From NCBI RefSeq assembly GCF_046506625.1, contig NZ_JBKFFP010000004.1, positions 62,001 to 126,000 on the forward strand: DNA of 64,000 bases. Reading direction: 5' to 3'. The notes beneath the pieces are model-generated. The model ran no database searches. It saw nothing but the letters and a program-made list of their open reading frames with translations, and had not been told where the DNA came from. Shown here piece after piece: positions 44,193 to 53,605 of the stretch (its first letter is position 1; every line of letters begins with the position of its first letter). This DNA comes from Zhengella sedimenti. GTDB taxonomy: Bacteria > Pseudomonadota > Alphaproteobacteria > Rhizobiales > Rhizobiaceae. Both the position numbers and the translations under genes were made by a program.

Positions 44193-45116
44193 ATGACGAT
44201 TACCGCTGCAATGGTGAAGGAACTGCGCGAGAAGACCGGCGCAGGCATGATGGACTGCAAGACCGCGCTCAACGAAACGGCCGGCGACATGGAAGCCGCC
44301 GTCGACTGGCTGCGCGCCAAGGGCATTGCCAAGGCCGACAAGAAGGCCGGCCGCACTGCCGCCGAGGGCCTTGTCGGCATCGCTTCCGACGGCCCGTCGG
44401 CCGTCGTGGTGGAGGTCAACTCCGAAACCGACTTCGTGGCTCGCAACGAGGCCTTCCAGGAACTGGTCGCCGGCATCGCGAAGACGGCTCTTGGGACCGA
44501 CGGTTCCGTCGATGCCGTCGGCGCGGCCACCTATCCGGCCTCCGGCAAGTCTGTCGCCGACACCGTGAAGGACGCTGTCGGCACGATCGGCGAGAACCTG
44601 ACGCTTCGCCGTTCCGCCAAGCTGTCGGTCGGCAAGGGCGCGGTTGCGACCTATGTCCACAACTCGGTTGCCGAGGGTCTCGGCAAGCTGGCCGTGCTCG
44701 TCGGCATCGAGACGGACGGCGACGCGGAAAAGGCAGCGGCCTTTGCCCGCCAGGTGGCGATGCACGTTGCCGCGACCAATCCGCTGGCGCTGACGGACTC
44801 GGAAGTGGACGCCGATGTGGCGGCGCGTGAAAAGGCGATCTTCATCGAGCAGGCCCGCGAATCGGGCAAGCCGGACAACATCATCGAGAAGATGGTGGAA
44901 GGCCGCATGCGCAAGTTCTACGAGGAAGTCGTCCTCCTGAAGCAGGCCTTCGTCATGAACCCCGACCTGACGGTCGAGAAGGCGCTTGCCGAAGCCGTCA
45001 AGGAAATCGGCGCGCCGGCGAAACTGACCGGTTTCGTGCGGTTTGCCGTGGGTGAGGGCGTCGAAAAGGAAGAAACCGATTTCGCCGCCGAAGTGGCGGC
45101 CGCCGCCAAGGGCTGA
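44193..45116 (+). CDS. tsf: Elongation factor Ts
   Basis: 307 residues from ATG 44193 (GAGG 8 nt upstream). It catalyses GDP/GTP exchange on EF-Tu. Signature regions are LREKTGAGMMDCKTALNETA and VVEVNSETDFVARNEAF. A frame-compatible ATG at 44178 lacks a ribosome-binding site and is less likely. Length and order are standard. Confidence 0.98.
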   Translation: MTITAAMVKELREKTGAGMMDCKTALNETAGDMEAAVDWLRAKGIAKADKKAGRTAAEGLVGIASDGPSAVVVEVNSETDFVARNEAFQELVAGIAKTALGTDGSVDAVGAATYPASGKSVADTVKDAVGTIGENLTLRRSAKLSVGKGAVATYVHNSVAEGLGKLAVLVGIETDGDAEKAAAFARQVAMHVAATNPLALTDSEVDADVAAREKAIFIEQARESGKPDNIIEKMVEGRMRKFYEEVVLLKQAFVMNPDLTVEKALAEAVKEIGAPAKLTGFVRFAVGEGVEKEETDFAAEVAAAAKG

Positions 45117-45151
45117 TGCCCGGCCGGCCTGTTCGGCAGAAAAATGCGATG

Positions 45152-45177
45152 GGGCGCTGCGTGACAACGCGGCGCCC
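45152..45177 (+). promoter_or_regulatory. Hairpin between tsf and pyrH
   Basis: GGGCGC...GCGCCC with inner GCGT/ACGC around a GACA loop gives an 11-pair stem (one T-G). No U-run follows. It lies in a 109-bp gap. Confidence 0.5.
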
Positions 45178-45225
45178 TTCGTGTATCCGCATCCCCGTTC
45201 CGCCAGCATCAGCAAGGGAAAATCC

Positions 45226-45948
45226 ATGACGTCCGAGCCCATCTACCGCCGTGTTCTTCTCAAGGCCTCGGGAGAGGCATTGATGGGCGGGCAGGGGTTC
45301 GGCATCGACGTCTCGGTCGTCGACCGGATCGCCGCCGACATCGCCGAAGCCCGCGCGATGGGGGTCGAGGTCGGTATCGTGATCGGAGGCGGCAACATTT
45401 TCCGTGGCGTCGCCGTGGCCTCGAAAGGCGGCGACCGGGTAACCGGCGACCACATGGGCATGCTCGCCACCGTCATCAATTCCCTGGCGCTGAGAACCTC
45501 TCTCGTCAAGCTTGGCATTGACGCCGTCGTGCTCTCCGCCATCGCCATGCCGGAATTGTGCGAGAGTTTTTCGCAGCGCCAGGCCACTGCCTACATGAAT
45601 GCCGGCAAGGTCGTCATCTTCGCCGGCGGCACCGGAAACCCATTCTTCACCACCGATTCAGCCGCTGCGCTGCGCGCCGCCGAGATCGGTGCCGACGCCC
45701 TGTTCAAGGGCACGCAGGTCGATGGCATCTATTCGGCCGATCCCAAGAAGGATCCGCAAGCCGAGCGCTTCGAGCAGATCACGCATGACGAGGTCATCTC
45801 GCGCGGGCTGAACGTGATGGACACCGCCGCGATCGCGCTTGCGCGTGAGAACAACATTCCGATAATCGTCTATTCCATTCATGAAAAAGGCGGATTCGGC
45901 GAAATTCTGCGTGGCAATGGCCGTTGTACGGTCGTGCGCGATTCCTGA
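45226..45948 (+). CDS. pyrH: UMP kinase
   Basis: 240 residues from ATG 45226 (AAGGGAAAA upstream). It phosphorylates UMP to UDP in the cytoplasm. The amino-acid-kinase fold shows RRVLLKASGEALMG, GIVIGGGNIFRG, GDHMGMLATVINSLAL and IFAGGTGNPFFTTDSAAALR. It precedes frr as in most bacteria. Confidence 0.98.
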   Translation: MTSEPIYRRVLLKASGEALMGGQGFGIDVSVVDRIAADIAEARAMGVEVGIVIGGGNIFRGVAVASKGGDRVTGDHMGMLATVINSLALRTSLVKLGIDAVVLSAIAMPELCESFSQRQATAYMNAGKVVIFAGGTGNPFFTTDSAAALRAAEIGADALFKGTQVDGIYSADPKKDPQAERFEQITHDEVISRGLNVMDTAAIALARENNIPIIVYSIHEKGGFGEILRGNGRCTVVRDS

Positions 45949-45990
45949 AGCGGACGCGCGTCCCGTTGGCCGAACTGGAGGATTGAAAGC

Positions 45991-46551
45991 ATGAGCAACG
46001 GCATCGACATGAAAGATCTTGAGCGCCGCATGGAGGGCGCGGTCAACGCCTTCAAGAACGACCTGGCGTCGATCCGCACCGGGCGCGCTTCGTCCAACCT
46101 GCTCGACGCGATCACCGTCGAAGCCTATGGCTCGGCCATGCCGATCAACCAGGTCGCCACCGTCTCGGTTCCCGAACCGCGCATGATCTCGGTGTCGGTC
46201 TGGGACAAGACCATGGTCGGCGCCGTCGACCGGGCGATCCGCGAATCCAATCTGGGCTTCAATCCGATCATGGACGGCACGACGCTGCGTATTCCTGTTC
46301 CCGAACTCAATGAGGAACGCCGCAAGGAACTGGTAAAGATTTCCCATCAGTATGCCGAGCAGGCGCGTATCGCCGCCAGGCACGTTCGCCGCGACGGCAT
46401 GGACCACCTCAAGAAGGCCGAAAAGGATGGCGATATCAGCCAGGATGAGCACCGCGCATTGTCCGACCGGGTCCAGAAACTGACCGACGACACCATTGCG
46501 CGCATCGACAAGCTCGGCCATGAAAAGGAAGCCGAGATCATGCAGGTTTGA
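45991..46551 (+). CDS. frr: Ribosome recycling factor
   Basis: 186 residues, standard length, start preceded by GGAGG. It releases ribosomes after termination with EF-G. Recognisable by LASIRTGRASSNLLD, PEPRMISVSVWDKTM and the C-terminal DDTIARIDKLGHEKEAEIM. Confidence 0.98.
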   Translation: MSNGIDMKDLERRMEGAVNAFKNDLASIRTGRASSNLLDAITVEAYGSAMPINQVATVSVPEPRMISVSVWDKTMVGAVDRAIRESNLGFNPIMDGTTLRIPVPELNEERRKELVKISHQYAEQARIAARHVRRDGMDHLKKAEKDGDISQDEHRALSDRVQKLTDDTIARIDKLGHEKEAEIMQV

Positions 46552-46598
46552 GCCGCGCCGGCGCGCGCGGCCACCGATCGCGAGGACCGGGGCACGTC

Positions 46599-47315
46599 AT
46601 GTCACAACCCGCCCATGTGGCGATCATCATGGATGGCAATGGCCGCTGGGCCGAACAGCGGCACCTGCCGCGCAGCGCCGGCCACAAGGCCGGCGTGGAC
46701 GCCTTGCGCCGGACCGTGCGCGCCGCCGGCGACATGGGCTTGGACTATCTGACGGTCTACGCCTTTTCCTCGGAGAACTGGTCGCGCCCGCCAGGCGAGG
46801 TCACCGATCTGCTCGGGCTGTTCCGTCTGTTCGTGCGCCGCGACCTGGCCGAACTCCACGCCAACGGCGTGCGCGTTCGCATGATCGGCGACCGGGAAGG
46901 CCTGGCCCGCGATCTCGTCGCGCTGATCGACGAGGCGGAAGTGCTGACCCGCGACAATACCGGGCTGACGCTGGTCATCGCGTTCAACTACGGCGCCCGC
47001 GATGAGATCACCCGGGCGATGCAGCAGATCGCCGAACGCGTGGAGCGCGGCGAGATCGCTGCCTGCGACGTCAGCGCGGACATGATTTCCGGCCATCTCG
47101 ATACCGCCGGCATGCCCGATCCGGACCTCCTCATCCGCACGAGCGGCGAGCTGCGCCTCTCCAACTTCATGCTCTGGCAGTCCGCTTACGCCGAGTTCCT
47201 GTTTCCCGACTGCTACTGGCCGGATTTCTCGGAACGTCACCTTCGCGAAGCCGTCGAGGCGTTCGCGGCACGTGACCGCCGCTTCGGCGGCTTGCGGCAA
47301 CAGGATATCGCCTAG
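46599..47315 (+). CDS. uppS: Isoprenyl (undecaprenyl diphosphate) synthase
   Basis: 238 residues from ATG 46599 (MSQPAHVAIIMDGNGRWAEQ). The cis-prenyltransferase signature HVAIIMDGNGRWA and the C-terminal LLIRTSGELRLSNFMLWQSA are intact. It makes the C55 lipid carrier precursor for peptidoglycan and LPS. The stop shares one base with the cdsA start. Confidence 0.96.
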   Translation: MSQPAHVAIIMDGNGRWAEQRHLPRSAGHKAGVDALRRTVRAAGDMGLDYLTVYAFSSENWSRPPGEVTDLLGLFRLFVRRDLAELHANGVRVRMIGDREGLARDLVALIDEAEVLTRDNTGLTLVIAFNYGARDEITRAMQQIAERVERGEIAACDVSADMISGHLDTAGMPDPDLLIRTSGELRLSNFMLWQSAYAEFLFPDCYWPDFSERHLREAVEAFAARDRRFGGLRQQDIA

Positions 47316-48151
47316 TGAGCAATCTGCGTCAGCGCGTCATCTCGGCACTCATCCTGGCGGCCATCGTCCTGACGCTGACCTGGCTGGGCGGAATCTGGTT
47401 CCGCTTCGTCGCTGCGGTCATCGGCGTGGCGGTGATGCACGAATGGCTTTCCATGCATCGCGACAGGCTGCACCCCATGGTTCGCGCCATGGCATGGGCC
47501 GCCATCGCGGCCGTGGCCGCGGCAATCCTCGCCGACGTTCCGGCGGCCTGGACCGGCCTTCTGATCGCGGGCGCCGGTTTCATCCTGCTCGCGCTGGGCA
47601 TCCTGCGCGGTCAGGGCGGCATCGGTGCGCTCGGCTTTGTCTATGCGGCGGCACCAGCCTTGGTGCTTGCCAAGCTGCGCGGTGCCGACCCTTCCGGGCT
47701 GACGGCTATTCTGTTCCTCTTTGCCGTGGTCTGGGGCACCGATATCGCGGCCTATTTCTGCGGCCGGGCGCTGGGCGGGCCGAAGCTTGCCCCGTCCATT
47801 TCGCCGGGCAAGACCATTTCCGGCGCGATTGGCGGCGCGGCCGGCGGCGTGGCTGCCGGCATCGGCGTGATGGCCCTGACCGGCGGCATGGCGGGCGCCG
47901 GCGCATGGACGGTGCCGCTCCTTGCCGTGGCCATGTCCGTCGTTTCGCAAGGCGGCGACCTGTTCGAATCCGCGATCAAGCGCAAGGCCGGCGTGAAGGA
48001 CAGCTCGAACCTCATACCCGGTCACGGAGGCGTGATGGACCGCGTTGACGCACTTGTCATCGCCGCCATCCTTCTCTACCTCTTCTGCGTCGTCACCGGG
48101 GGGGCGGATTCTCCGGCATCGGGGGTTTTTCCCGCTTTTGGATGGCGTTAG
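47315..48151 (+). CDS. cdsA: Phosphatidate cytidylyltransferase
   Basis: 278 residues, GTG start at 47315 overlapping the uppS stop by one base. Polytopic membrane enzyme that forms CDP-diacylglycerol. The family signature lies near the C-terminus: SQGGDLFESAIKRKAGVKDS, then PGHGGVMDRVDAL. Seven or so TM helices. Confidence 0.96.
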   Translation: MSNLRQRVISALILAAIVLTLTWLGGIWFRFVAAVIGVAVMHEWLSMHRDRLHPMVRAMAWAAIAAVAAAILADVPAAWTGLLIAGAGFILLALGILRGQGGIGALGFVYAAAPALVLAKLRGADPSGLTAILFLFAVVWGTDIAAYFCGRALGGPKLAPSISPGKTISGAIGGAAGGVAAGIGVMALTGGMAGAGAWTVPLLAVAMSVVSQGGDLFESAIKRKAGVKDSSNLIPGHGGVMDRVDALVIAAILLYLFCVVTGGADSPASGVFPAFGWR

Positions 48152-48225
48152 AAACGCTGCCATCGTGTTGCCTCGCTCGCGGCCGAGTGTGCGGGATCGG
48201 GAACGCCTAGCGTAGGGAAGAATAC

Positions 48226-49374
48226 GTGTCGGATCTTCTGACTTCACTTGCCGGAACGGATGGCATCCTGCTGGGCGTGATCGTCCCGTTCCTGTTCGTT
48301 CTTGTCATCGTCGTCTTCGTGCACGAGATGGGGCACTATCTGGTCGGCCGCTGGTGCGGCATCGCCGCGAAGTCCTTTTCCATCGGGTTCGGACCCGAGA
48401 TCGCAGGCTTTACCGACCGCCATGGCACGCGCTGGAAACTGTCGCTCATTCCGCTTGGCGGATACGTCAAGTTCCTCGGCGACATGACGGTCACGAGTTC
48501 CACCGCGGACGAAGGCGAACTGGAAGGCCTCACGCAAGCCGAGCGCAGCCGCGCCTTTCATCTGCAGCCCGTCTGGAAGCGCTTCCTCACCGTGCTGGCG
48601 GGCCCGGTGTTCAATTTCATCCTCACCATCATCGTCTTTGCGGTCATGTTTGCCACCAGCGGCCGCTACGAGATGGATGCGGTTGTCGGCGAACTGGTTG
48701 CCGACGGTCCGGCGGCCGCGGCAGGTTTCGAGCCTGGCGACAGGTTCGTGTCCATGGATGGTGTTCCGGTCACCGACTTCACGGATATCCAGCGCTATGT
48801 CCCGACCCAGGCGGGCGAGCCGATCCGCTTCGTTGTCGAGCGCAACGGCGAGCAGGTGGAATTGACTGTCACGCCGGAGCAGGTGGAACAGACCGATCCG
48901 CTCGGCAACCGGATCACCCGCTACCTGATCGGCATCCAGGCCGACACATCGCCGAATGCGACCCGCCATATCGAACTCGGCCCGCTCGAATCGCTCGGCC
49001 ACGCCGTCAGTGAAACCGGCTACATCATCGTCGCGACCGGTCAATTCATGAAACGTCTTGTCATGGGACGTGAAGACCGATGCCAGCTTGGCGGGCCGGT
49101 GAAGATCGCCGACATGGCGGGCAAGGCGGCTGCCAAGGGCTTCGTCTGGCTGGTGCAACTGATCGCCATGCTGTCGGTCGGAATAGGAATTCTCAATCTG
49201 TTGCCCATTCCGCCTCTTGATGGCGGCCACCTGATGTTCTACGCCATCGAGGCGGTGAAGGGGCGGCCTGTCTCGGAAGCGGCCCTTGAGTCGGTTTACA
49301 AGGGCGGGTTTCTGGTCGTGCTTTTGTTCATGGGGTTCGTTTTCTGGAACGACCTCGTTGCGTGCAGGATGTAG
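48226..49374 (+). CDS. rseP: Site-2 zinc metalloprotease RseP
   Basis: 382 residues from GTG 48226. Intramembrane protease with the HExxH site in the first helix (VFVHEMGHYLVGRWCG) and the second catalytic motif LLPIPPLDGGHL. A PDZ domain lies at about 125-205. It cleaves anti-sigma factors and signal peptides in the membrane. In many bacteria dxr lies between cdsA and rseP; here the genes are 74 bp apart and dxr is absent. Confidence 0.96.
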   Translation: MSDLLTSLAGTDGILLGVIVPFLFVLVIVVFVHEMGHYLVGRWCGIAAKSFSIGFGPEIAGFTDRHGTRWKLSLIPLGGYVKFLGDMTVTSSTADEGELEGLTQAERSRAFHLQPVWKRFLTVLAGPVFNFILTIIVFAVMFATSGRYEMDAVVGELVADGPAAAAGFEPGDRFVSMDGVPVTDFTDIQRYVPTQAGEPIRFVVERNGEQVELTVTPEQVEQTDPLGNRITRYLIGIQADTSPNATRHIELGPLESLGHAVSETGYIIVATGQFMKRLVMGREDRCQLGGPVKIADMAGKAAAKGFVWLVQLIAMLSVGIGILNLLPIPPLDGGHLMFYAIEAVKGRPVSEAALESVYKGGFLVVLLFMGFVFWNDLVACRM

Positions 49375-49578
49375 AGTGGGAGGTTCCCGGGCAACGGCGA
49401 TTTAGCGATTGTTTACCATGGTTGCAGTCGGGCGTGGCGTTAAAGCCACGGTGGCGGACTTAGTAAACACAATTTAACCGCCAGCCTTGCTTGTGTTGAA
49501 AATCCGGGTATTACGGTGTGGAGCAAGCGCCGGAAATTGCCCGGTATTCTCGCCAGGGGACTTCGAGAAACAAGGTAA

Positions 49579-52026
49579 TTGAACCTGATGAAGGCATCAT
49601 CCCATTTCAAGAGCGCCGTTTCCGCGGTAGCGCTGTCCGCCGGTCTTGCTGTGACCGGGTCGGTCGCACTGCAGGTCGCGACGGTGGCCGAGGTTCACGC
49701 GGCCGTGGTGCGCGCGATCGACGTGCGAGGCAATACCCGCGTCGATGACGACACGATTCGCTCCTACATCGACATCAAGCCGGGCCGCAATTTCGGTGCC
49801 GCCGATATCGACGAGGCCGTGAAGCGGCTGTTTTCCACGGGCCTCTTTTCCGATGTCCGCATCAATCAGGTCGGGTCGACCCTCGTCGTCGAGGTCGCCG
49901 AGTACCAGGTCGTCAACCAGGTGCTCTTCCAGGGCAACAAGAAGATCAAGGACGAGCAGCTTGCCGCGCGCGTCCAGACTCAGCCGCGCAGCGGGTTCTC
50001 GCCGGCGACCCTCGAGATCGACGCCGACACCGTGCGTGAGTCCTACCGGCGGATCGGCCGCTCGGATGCTGTCGTCACCACGGAAGTGATCGATGTCGGC
50101 CAGAACCGGGTCAACGTCGTCTTCAACATCCAGGAAGGCGGCCGCACGAAGATCGCCAATATCGATTTCGTGGGCAACAATGCCTTTTCGGATCGGCGCC
50201 TGCGCGATGTCGTGTCCATCAAGCGGTCGAACTTCCTCTCCTTCCTCATGCGCGACGACGTCTATGACGAGAACAAGCTGCGCGCCGACGAGGAAGCCCT
50301 TCGCCGCTTCTACTACAATCGCGGCTATGCGGACTTCCGTGTGATTTCCGCCGACGCGACGCTCGACGAGACAGAGAACGAGTACCGCATCACTTTCACC
50401 ATCGACGAGGGCGAGCGGTACACGTTCGGCGACGTGCAGATCGAGAGCACGATCCCGGGTGTTGATACCGAGCAGCTCAAGCGTGTCGTTGAGACCGACA
50501 GCGGCGATGTCTACAGCGCCAAGAATGTCGAGGACAGCATTGTCGGGCTGACCGAGAACGTGGCCGGTGAGGGCTATGCCTTTGCGCAGGTCACCCCGCG
50601 CGGTGACCGTGATTTCACCAACCGCACCATTTCGGTCGTCTACACGGTCGACCAGGGTCCCAGGACCTATGTCGAGCGCATCGAGATCCGCGGCAATGAT
50701 CGCACCCGCGATTACGTCATCCGCCGCGAATTCGACATCGCCGAGGGTGACGCCTTCAACCAGGTGCTTCTCCAGCGCGCCAAGCGCCGCCTCGAGGATC
50801 TGGACTATTTCGACTCCGTCAACATCTCGACCCAGCAGGGTTCGGAGGGCGACCAGGTCGTCATCGTCGTTGACGTCAAGGAGAAGTCGACCGGTGAATT
50901 CTCCATCGGCGGCGGTTATGTGACCGGCGGCGAGAATCCCGGACCCAAGGTCGAGCTTTCCATCGCGGAGCGCAACTTCCTCGGCCGTGGCCAGTTCATC
51001 CGCTTCTCCGCCGGTGGCGGACAGGATTCGCGTGACTACTCGGTGTCCTTCACCGAGCCGTATTTCCTCGGACGGCGCATTGCGGCCGGTTTCGACATTG
51101 CTCGCGAAACGACGGACGGCACCTTCTATGATACCGAGGTAACGCGGGGCACGGTGCGGTTCGGCTTACCGATCACTCATGCGCTGACGACGCAACTGGC
51201 CTACAACCTGTCCAGCGAACGCTACACGATGGACAAGCAGGCCAACACGGCGAACCTGCCGGCAACCGATCCCCTGTTCAACAGGCCGACCTATCGCGGT
51301 CTGCCCACCGATTGCGGCTCGGCCATACCGACAAACTGCCCGCTGCCGACAGCCACGCTTGACGCGATTGCCAACAGTCCGTGGGTCAAGTCCTCTGTCA
51401 GCGCCGCGTTGCTCTACAACACGATCGACGACATGAAGAACCCGCGCGACGGCATCTATGCCAAGTTCAGCGCGGAATATGCCGGCATTGGCGGCGATGC
51501 GCATTACATGCAGTTCACCGCGCGCGGACAATATTACAAGCAGTTGAACGAGGAACTGGATCTTGTCGGACTGCTGACCGCGGGCGCTGGTCATACCGCG
51601 CAGATCGGCAACAATCCGATCCGCCAGTTTGACCTGTTCAAGAATTCTGACCGGATGATCCGTGGTTTCGCCTACAACGGTTTCGGGCCTTACCAGAACA
51701 TCGGCGGCGGCCTGATCGATCATATCGGCGGCACGACCTATTTCCACGGTTCGGCGGAACTCCAGTTCCCGATGCCGATCCTGCCGGAATCGCTGGGTAT
51801 TCGCGGCGCGGTCTTCGCCGATGTGGCGACACTCTATGGTGTGCCGACCGGTGCTGCCTATGCCGGCGCGCTCGGAACAGGCATGGAATGGCGCGCTTCG
51901 GCCGGCGCCTCGCTCATCTGGCAGTCGCCGTTCGGTCCGCTGCGCGTCGATTATGCTGTTCCCTTCGTCAAGCAGACCGGGGACGAGATCGAGAACTTCA
52001 ACTTCGGCATTTCGGGCCGCTTCTGA
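49579..52026 (+). CDS. bamA: Outer membrane protein assembly factor BamA
   Basis: 815 residues from TTG 49579; ATG 49588 (MKASSHFKSAV) is an alternative. Signal peptide, then POTRA domains (about 45-420, opening VRAIDVRGNTRVDDDTIRSY), then a 16-strand barrel. GGGYVTGGENPGP starts the barrel. The last residues are FNFGISGRF, with the terminal Phe needed for outer membrane insertion. The 204-bp upstream gap contains a small hairpin (49433-49450) and probably the promoter, though no clear consensus is seen. It inserts beta-barrel proteins into the outer membrane. Confidence 0.97.
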   Translation: MNLMKASSHFKSAVSAVALSAGLAVTGSVALQVATVAEVHAAVVRAIDVRGNTRVDDDTIRSYIDIKPGRNFGAADIDEAVKRLFSTGLFSDVRINQVGSTLVVEVAEYQVVNQVLFQGNKKIKDEQLAARVQTQPRSGFSPATLEIDADTVRESYRRIGRSDAVVTTEVIDVGQNRVNVVFNIQEGGRTKIANIDFVGNNAFSDRRLRDVVSIKRSNFLSFLMRDDVYDENKLRADEEALRRFYYNRGYADFRVISADATLDETENEYRITFTIDEGERYTFGDVQIESTIPGVDTEQLKRVVETDSGDVYSAKNVEDSIVGLTENVAGEGYAFAQVTPRGDRDFTNRTISVVYTVDQGPRTYVERIEIRGNDRTRDYVIRREFDIAEGDAFNQVLLQRAKRRLEDLDYFDSVNISTQQGSEGDQVVIVVDVKEKSTGEFSIGGGYVTGGENPGPKVELSIAERNFLGRGQFIRFSAGGGQDSRDYSVSFTEPYFLGRRIAAGFDIARETTDGTFYDTEVTRGTVRFGLPITHALTTQLAYNLSSERYTMDKQANTANLPATDPLFNRPTYRGLPTDCGSAIPTNCPLPTATLDAIANSPWVKSSVSAALLYNTIDDMKNPRDGIYAKFSAEYAGIGGDAHYMQFTARGQYYKQLNEELDLVGLLTAGAGHTAQIGNNPIRQFDLFKNSDRMIRGFAYNGFGPYQNIGGGLIDHIGGTTYFHGSAELQFPMPILPESLGIRGAVFADVATLYGVPTGAAYAGALGTGMEWRASAGASLIWQSPFGPLRVDYAVPFVKQTGDEIENFNFGISGRF

Positions 52027-52077
52027 CGCGGCCCGGCCTGTCGGTTCCTTGCTGAACCCGGCGCGGGTGCCAAAGGC

Positions 52078-53139
52078 ATGACAGACATCGCCTTCTTTCA
52101 CATGGCGCGTTCGCTGACTGTGGCTGACATGGCGTCCATGTGCGGCGCCCGGCTGGAGTCGAACGGTGGCAACCTGGATGCCGTCATTGGCGGGCTGGCT
52201 TCGGCGGACCGCTGCGGCGCCAGCGATCTCGCCTTTGTCGAGGGCCGGCGCAACCGGCATCTTCTCGACGGCATCGCCGCCGCCGCCGTGCTGGTCTCCG
52301 ACGAACTCGTGGCGCACGTGCCTTCGGGCGTGGTTGCCCTTGTGGTGAAACAGCCGCATCGGGCCTTCGCCCAGGCCGGCCGTGCGCTCTATCCGTCCGC
52401 CGTCCGCCCGGAACCCGTGACCGGCGAGAATGGCATCTCGGCCAGGGCCTTCGTCCATGCCCAGGCAGCCCTTGAGCCGGGCGTGATCGTCGAGGCGGGG
52501 GCCGTCATCGGCGCCGGTGCGCAGATCGGGACAGGCACGGTCATCGGTCCGGGCGCTGTCGTCGGCCCCGGCTGCCGCATCGGCCGGGACTGTTTCGTCG
52601 GCCCGAACGCTTCGTTGATCGCTTCGCTGGTCGGCAACCGCGTGATCATCCATCCCGGTGTCCGGATCGGGCAGGACGGTTTCGGTTACATTCCCGGTCC
52701 CGCGGGCATGGAAAAGGTTCCCCAACTCGGCCGCGTTGTCGTGCAGGACGATGTCGAGATCGGCGCCAATACCACGATTGATCGCGGCGCGCTTGGCGAT
52801 ACCGTCATCGGCGAGGGCACCAAGATCGACAATCAGGTCCAGGTGGGGCACAACGTGAAGATCGGCCGCTGCTGCGCCATCGCCGCGCAATGCGGGATAT
52901 CCGGGTCTGTCACGATCGGCAATTACGTCATGCTGGGTGGCCGCGCGGCCATTGCCGATCACCTGACACTCGGAGACGGGGCGCAACTGGGCGCCGCTTC
53001 AGGGCTCATGCATGACATGCCCGCCGGCGACAAATGGGTCGGCGCGCCAGCCATGCCGGCCAAGCGTTTTTTCCGCCAGATTGCAGCGCTGAAGGCCCTT
53101 TCCGAGGGACCTCGCAAGAAGGATGGTGACGATGAGTGA
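52078..53139 (+). CDS. lpxD: UDP-3-O-(3-hydroxyacyl)glucosamine N-acyltransferase
   Basis: 353 residues. It adds the N-linked acyl chain in lipid A synthesis. N-terminal uridine-binding part, then hexapeptide repeats (VIVEAGAVIGAGAQIGTGTV and on), with the catalytic-histidine region VQVGHNVKIGRCCAIAAQCG. It overlaps the start of fabZ by 8 bp. No skp/ompH gene intervenes between bamA and lpxD. Confidence 0.96.
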   Translation: MTDIAFFHMARSLTVADMASMCGARLESNGGNLDAVIGGLASADRCGASDLAFVEGRRNRHLLDGIAAAAVLVSDELVAHVPSGVVALVVKQPHRAFAQAGRALYPSAVRPEPVTGENGISARAFVHAQAALEPGVIVEAGAVIGAGAQIGTGTVIGPGAVVGPGCRIGRDCFVGPNASLIASLVGNRVIIHPGVRIGQDGFGYIPGPAGMEKVPQLGRVVVQDDVEIGANTTIDRGALGDTVIGEGTKIDNQVQVGHNVKIGRCCAIAAQCGISGSVTIGNYVMLGGRAAIADHLTLGDGAQLGAASGLMHDMPAGDKWVGAPAMPAKRFFRQIAALKALSEGPRKKDGDDE

Positions 53140-53605
53140 GACGACGACGCTGGAAACCTTCGACATCTTGCGCCTGATGAAACTTCTGCCTCACCGCTAT
53201 CCGTTTCTGCTCATCGACCGGGTCATTGAGGTCGATGGCGACCGGTCGGCCATTGGCATCAAGAACGTGACCGCCAATGAGCCCCACTTCCAGGGTCATT
53301 TTCCGGCAGCGCCAGTGATGCCGGGCGTGTTGATCATCGAGGCAATGGCCCAGACAGCCGGCGCGATCTGCATCAATTCCGCCACGGGCACGGACGGTGA
53401 CGCACCGAGCGTCGTCTATTTCCTGACCATCGACAATGCCAAGTTCCGCAAGCCGGTCGTTCCCGGAGACCGCCTTGAGATCCACGTGCTCAAGCAGAAG
53501 CAGCGCGGTTCGATCTGGAAGTTCGCCTGTGAGGCGAAGGTGGACGGCGCCAAGGTGGCGGAAGCTGTCATTTCCGCCATGATGACCGTTCCGGAACACG
53601 CGTGA
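53132..53605 (+). CDS. fabZ: 3-hydroxyacyl-ACP dehydratase
   Basis: 157 residues from ATG 53132 (overlapping the lpxD end). Hot-dog fold dehydratase of fatty acid synthesis. Active-site histidine in HFPAAPVMPGVL and glutamate in IIEAMAQTAG; N-terminal LLPHRYPFLLIDRV. It supplies unsaturated acyl-ACP next to the lipid A genes. Confidence 0.97.
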   Translation: MSETTTLETFDILRLMKLLPHRYPFLLIDRVIEVDGDRSAIGIKNVTANEPHFQGHFPAAPVMPGVLIIEAMAQTAGAICINSATGTDGDAPSVVYFLTIDNAKFRKPVVPGDRLEIHVLKQKQRGSIWKFACEAKVDGAKVAEAVISAMMTVPEHA

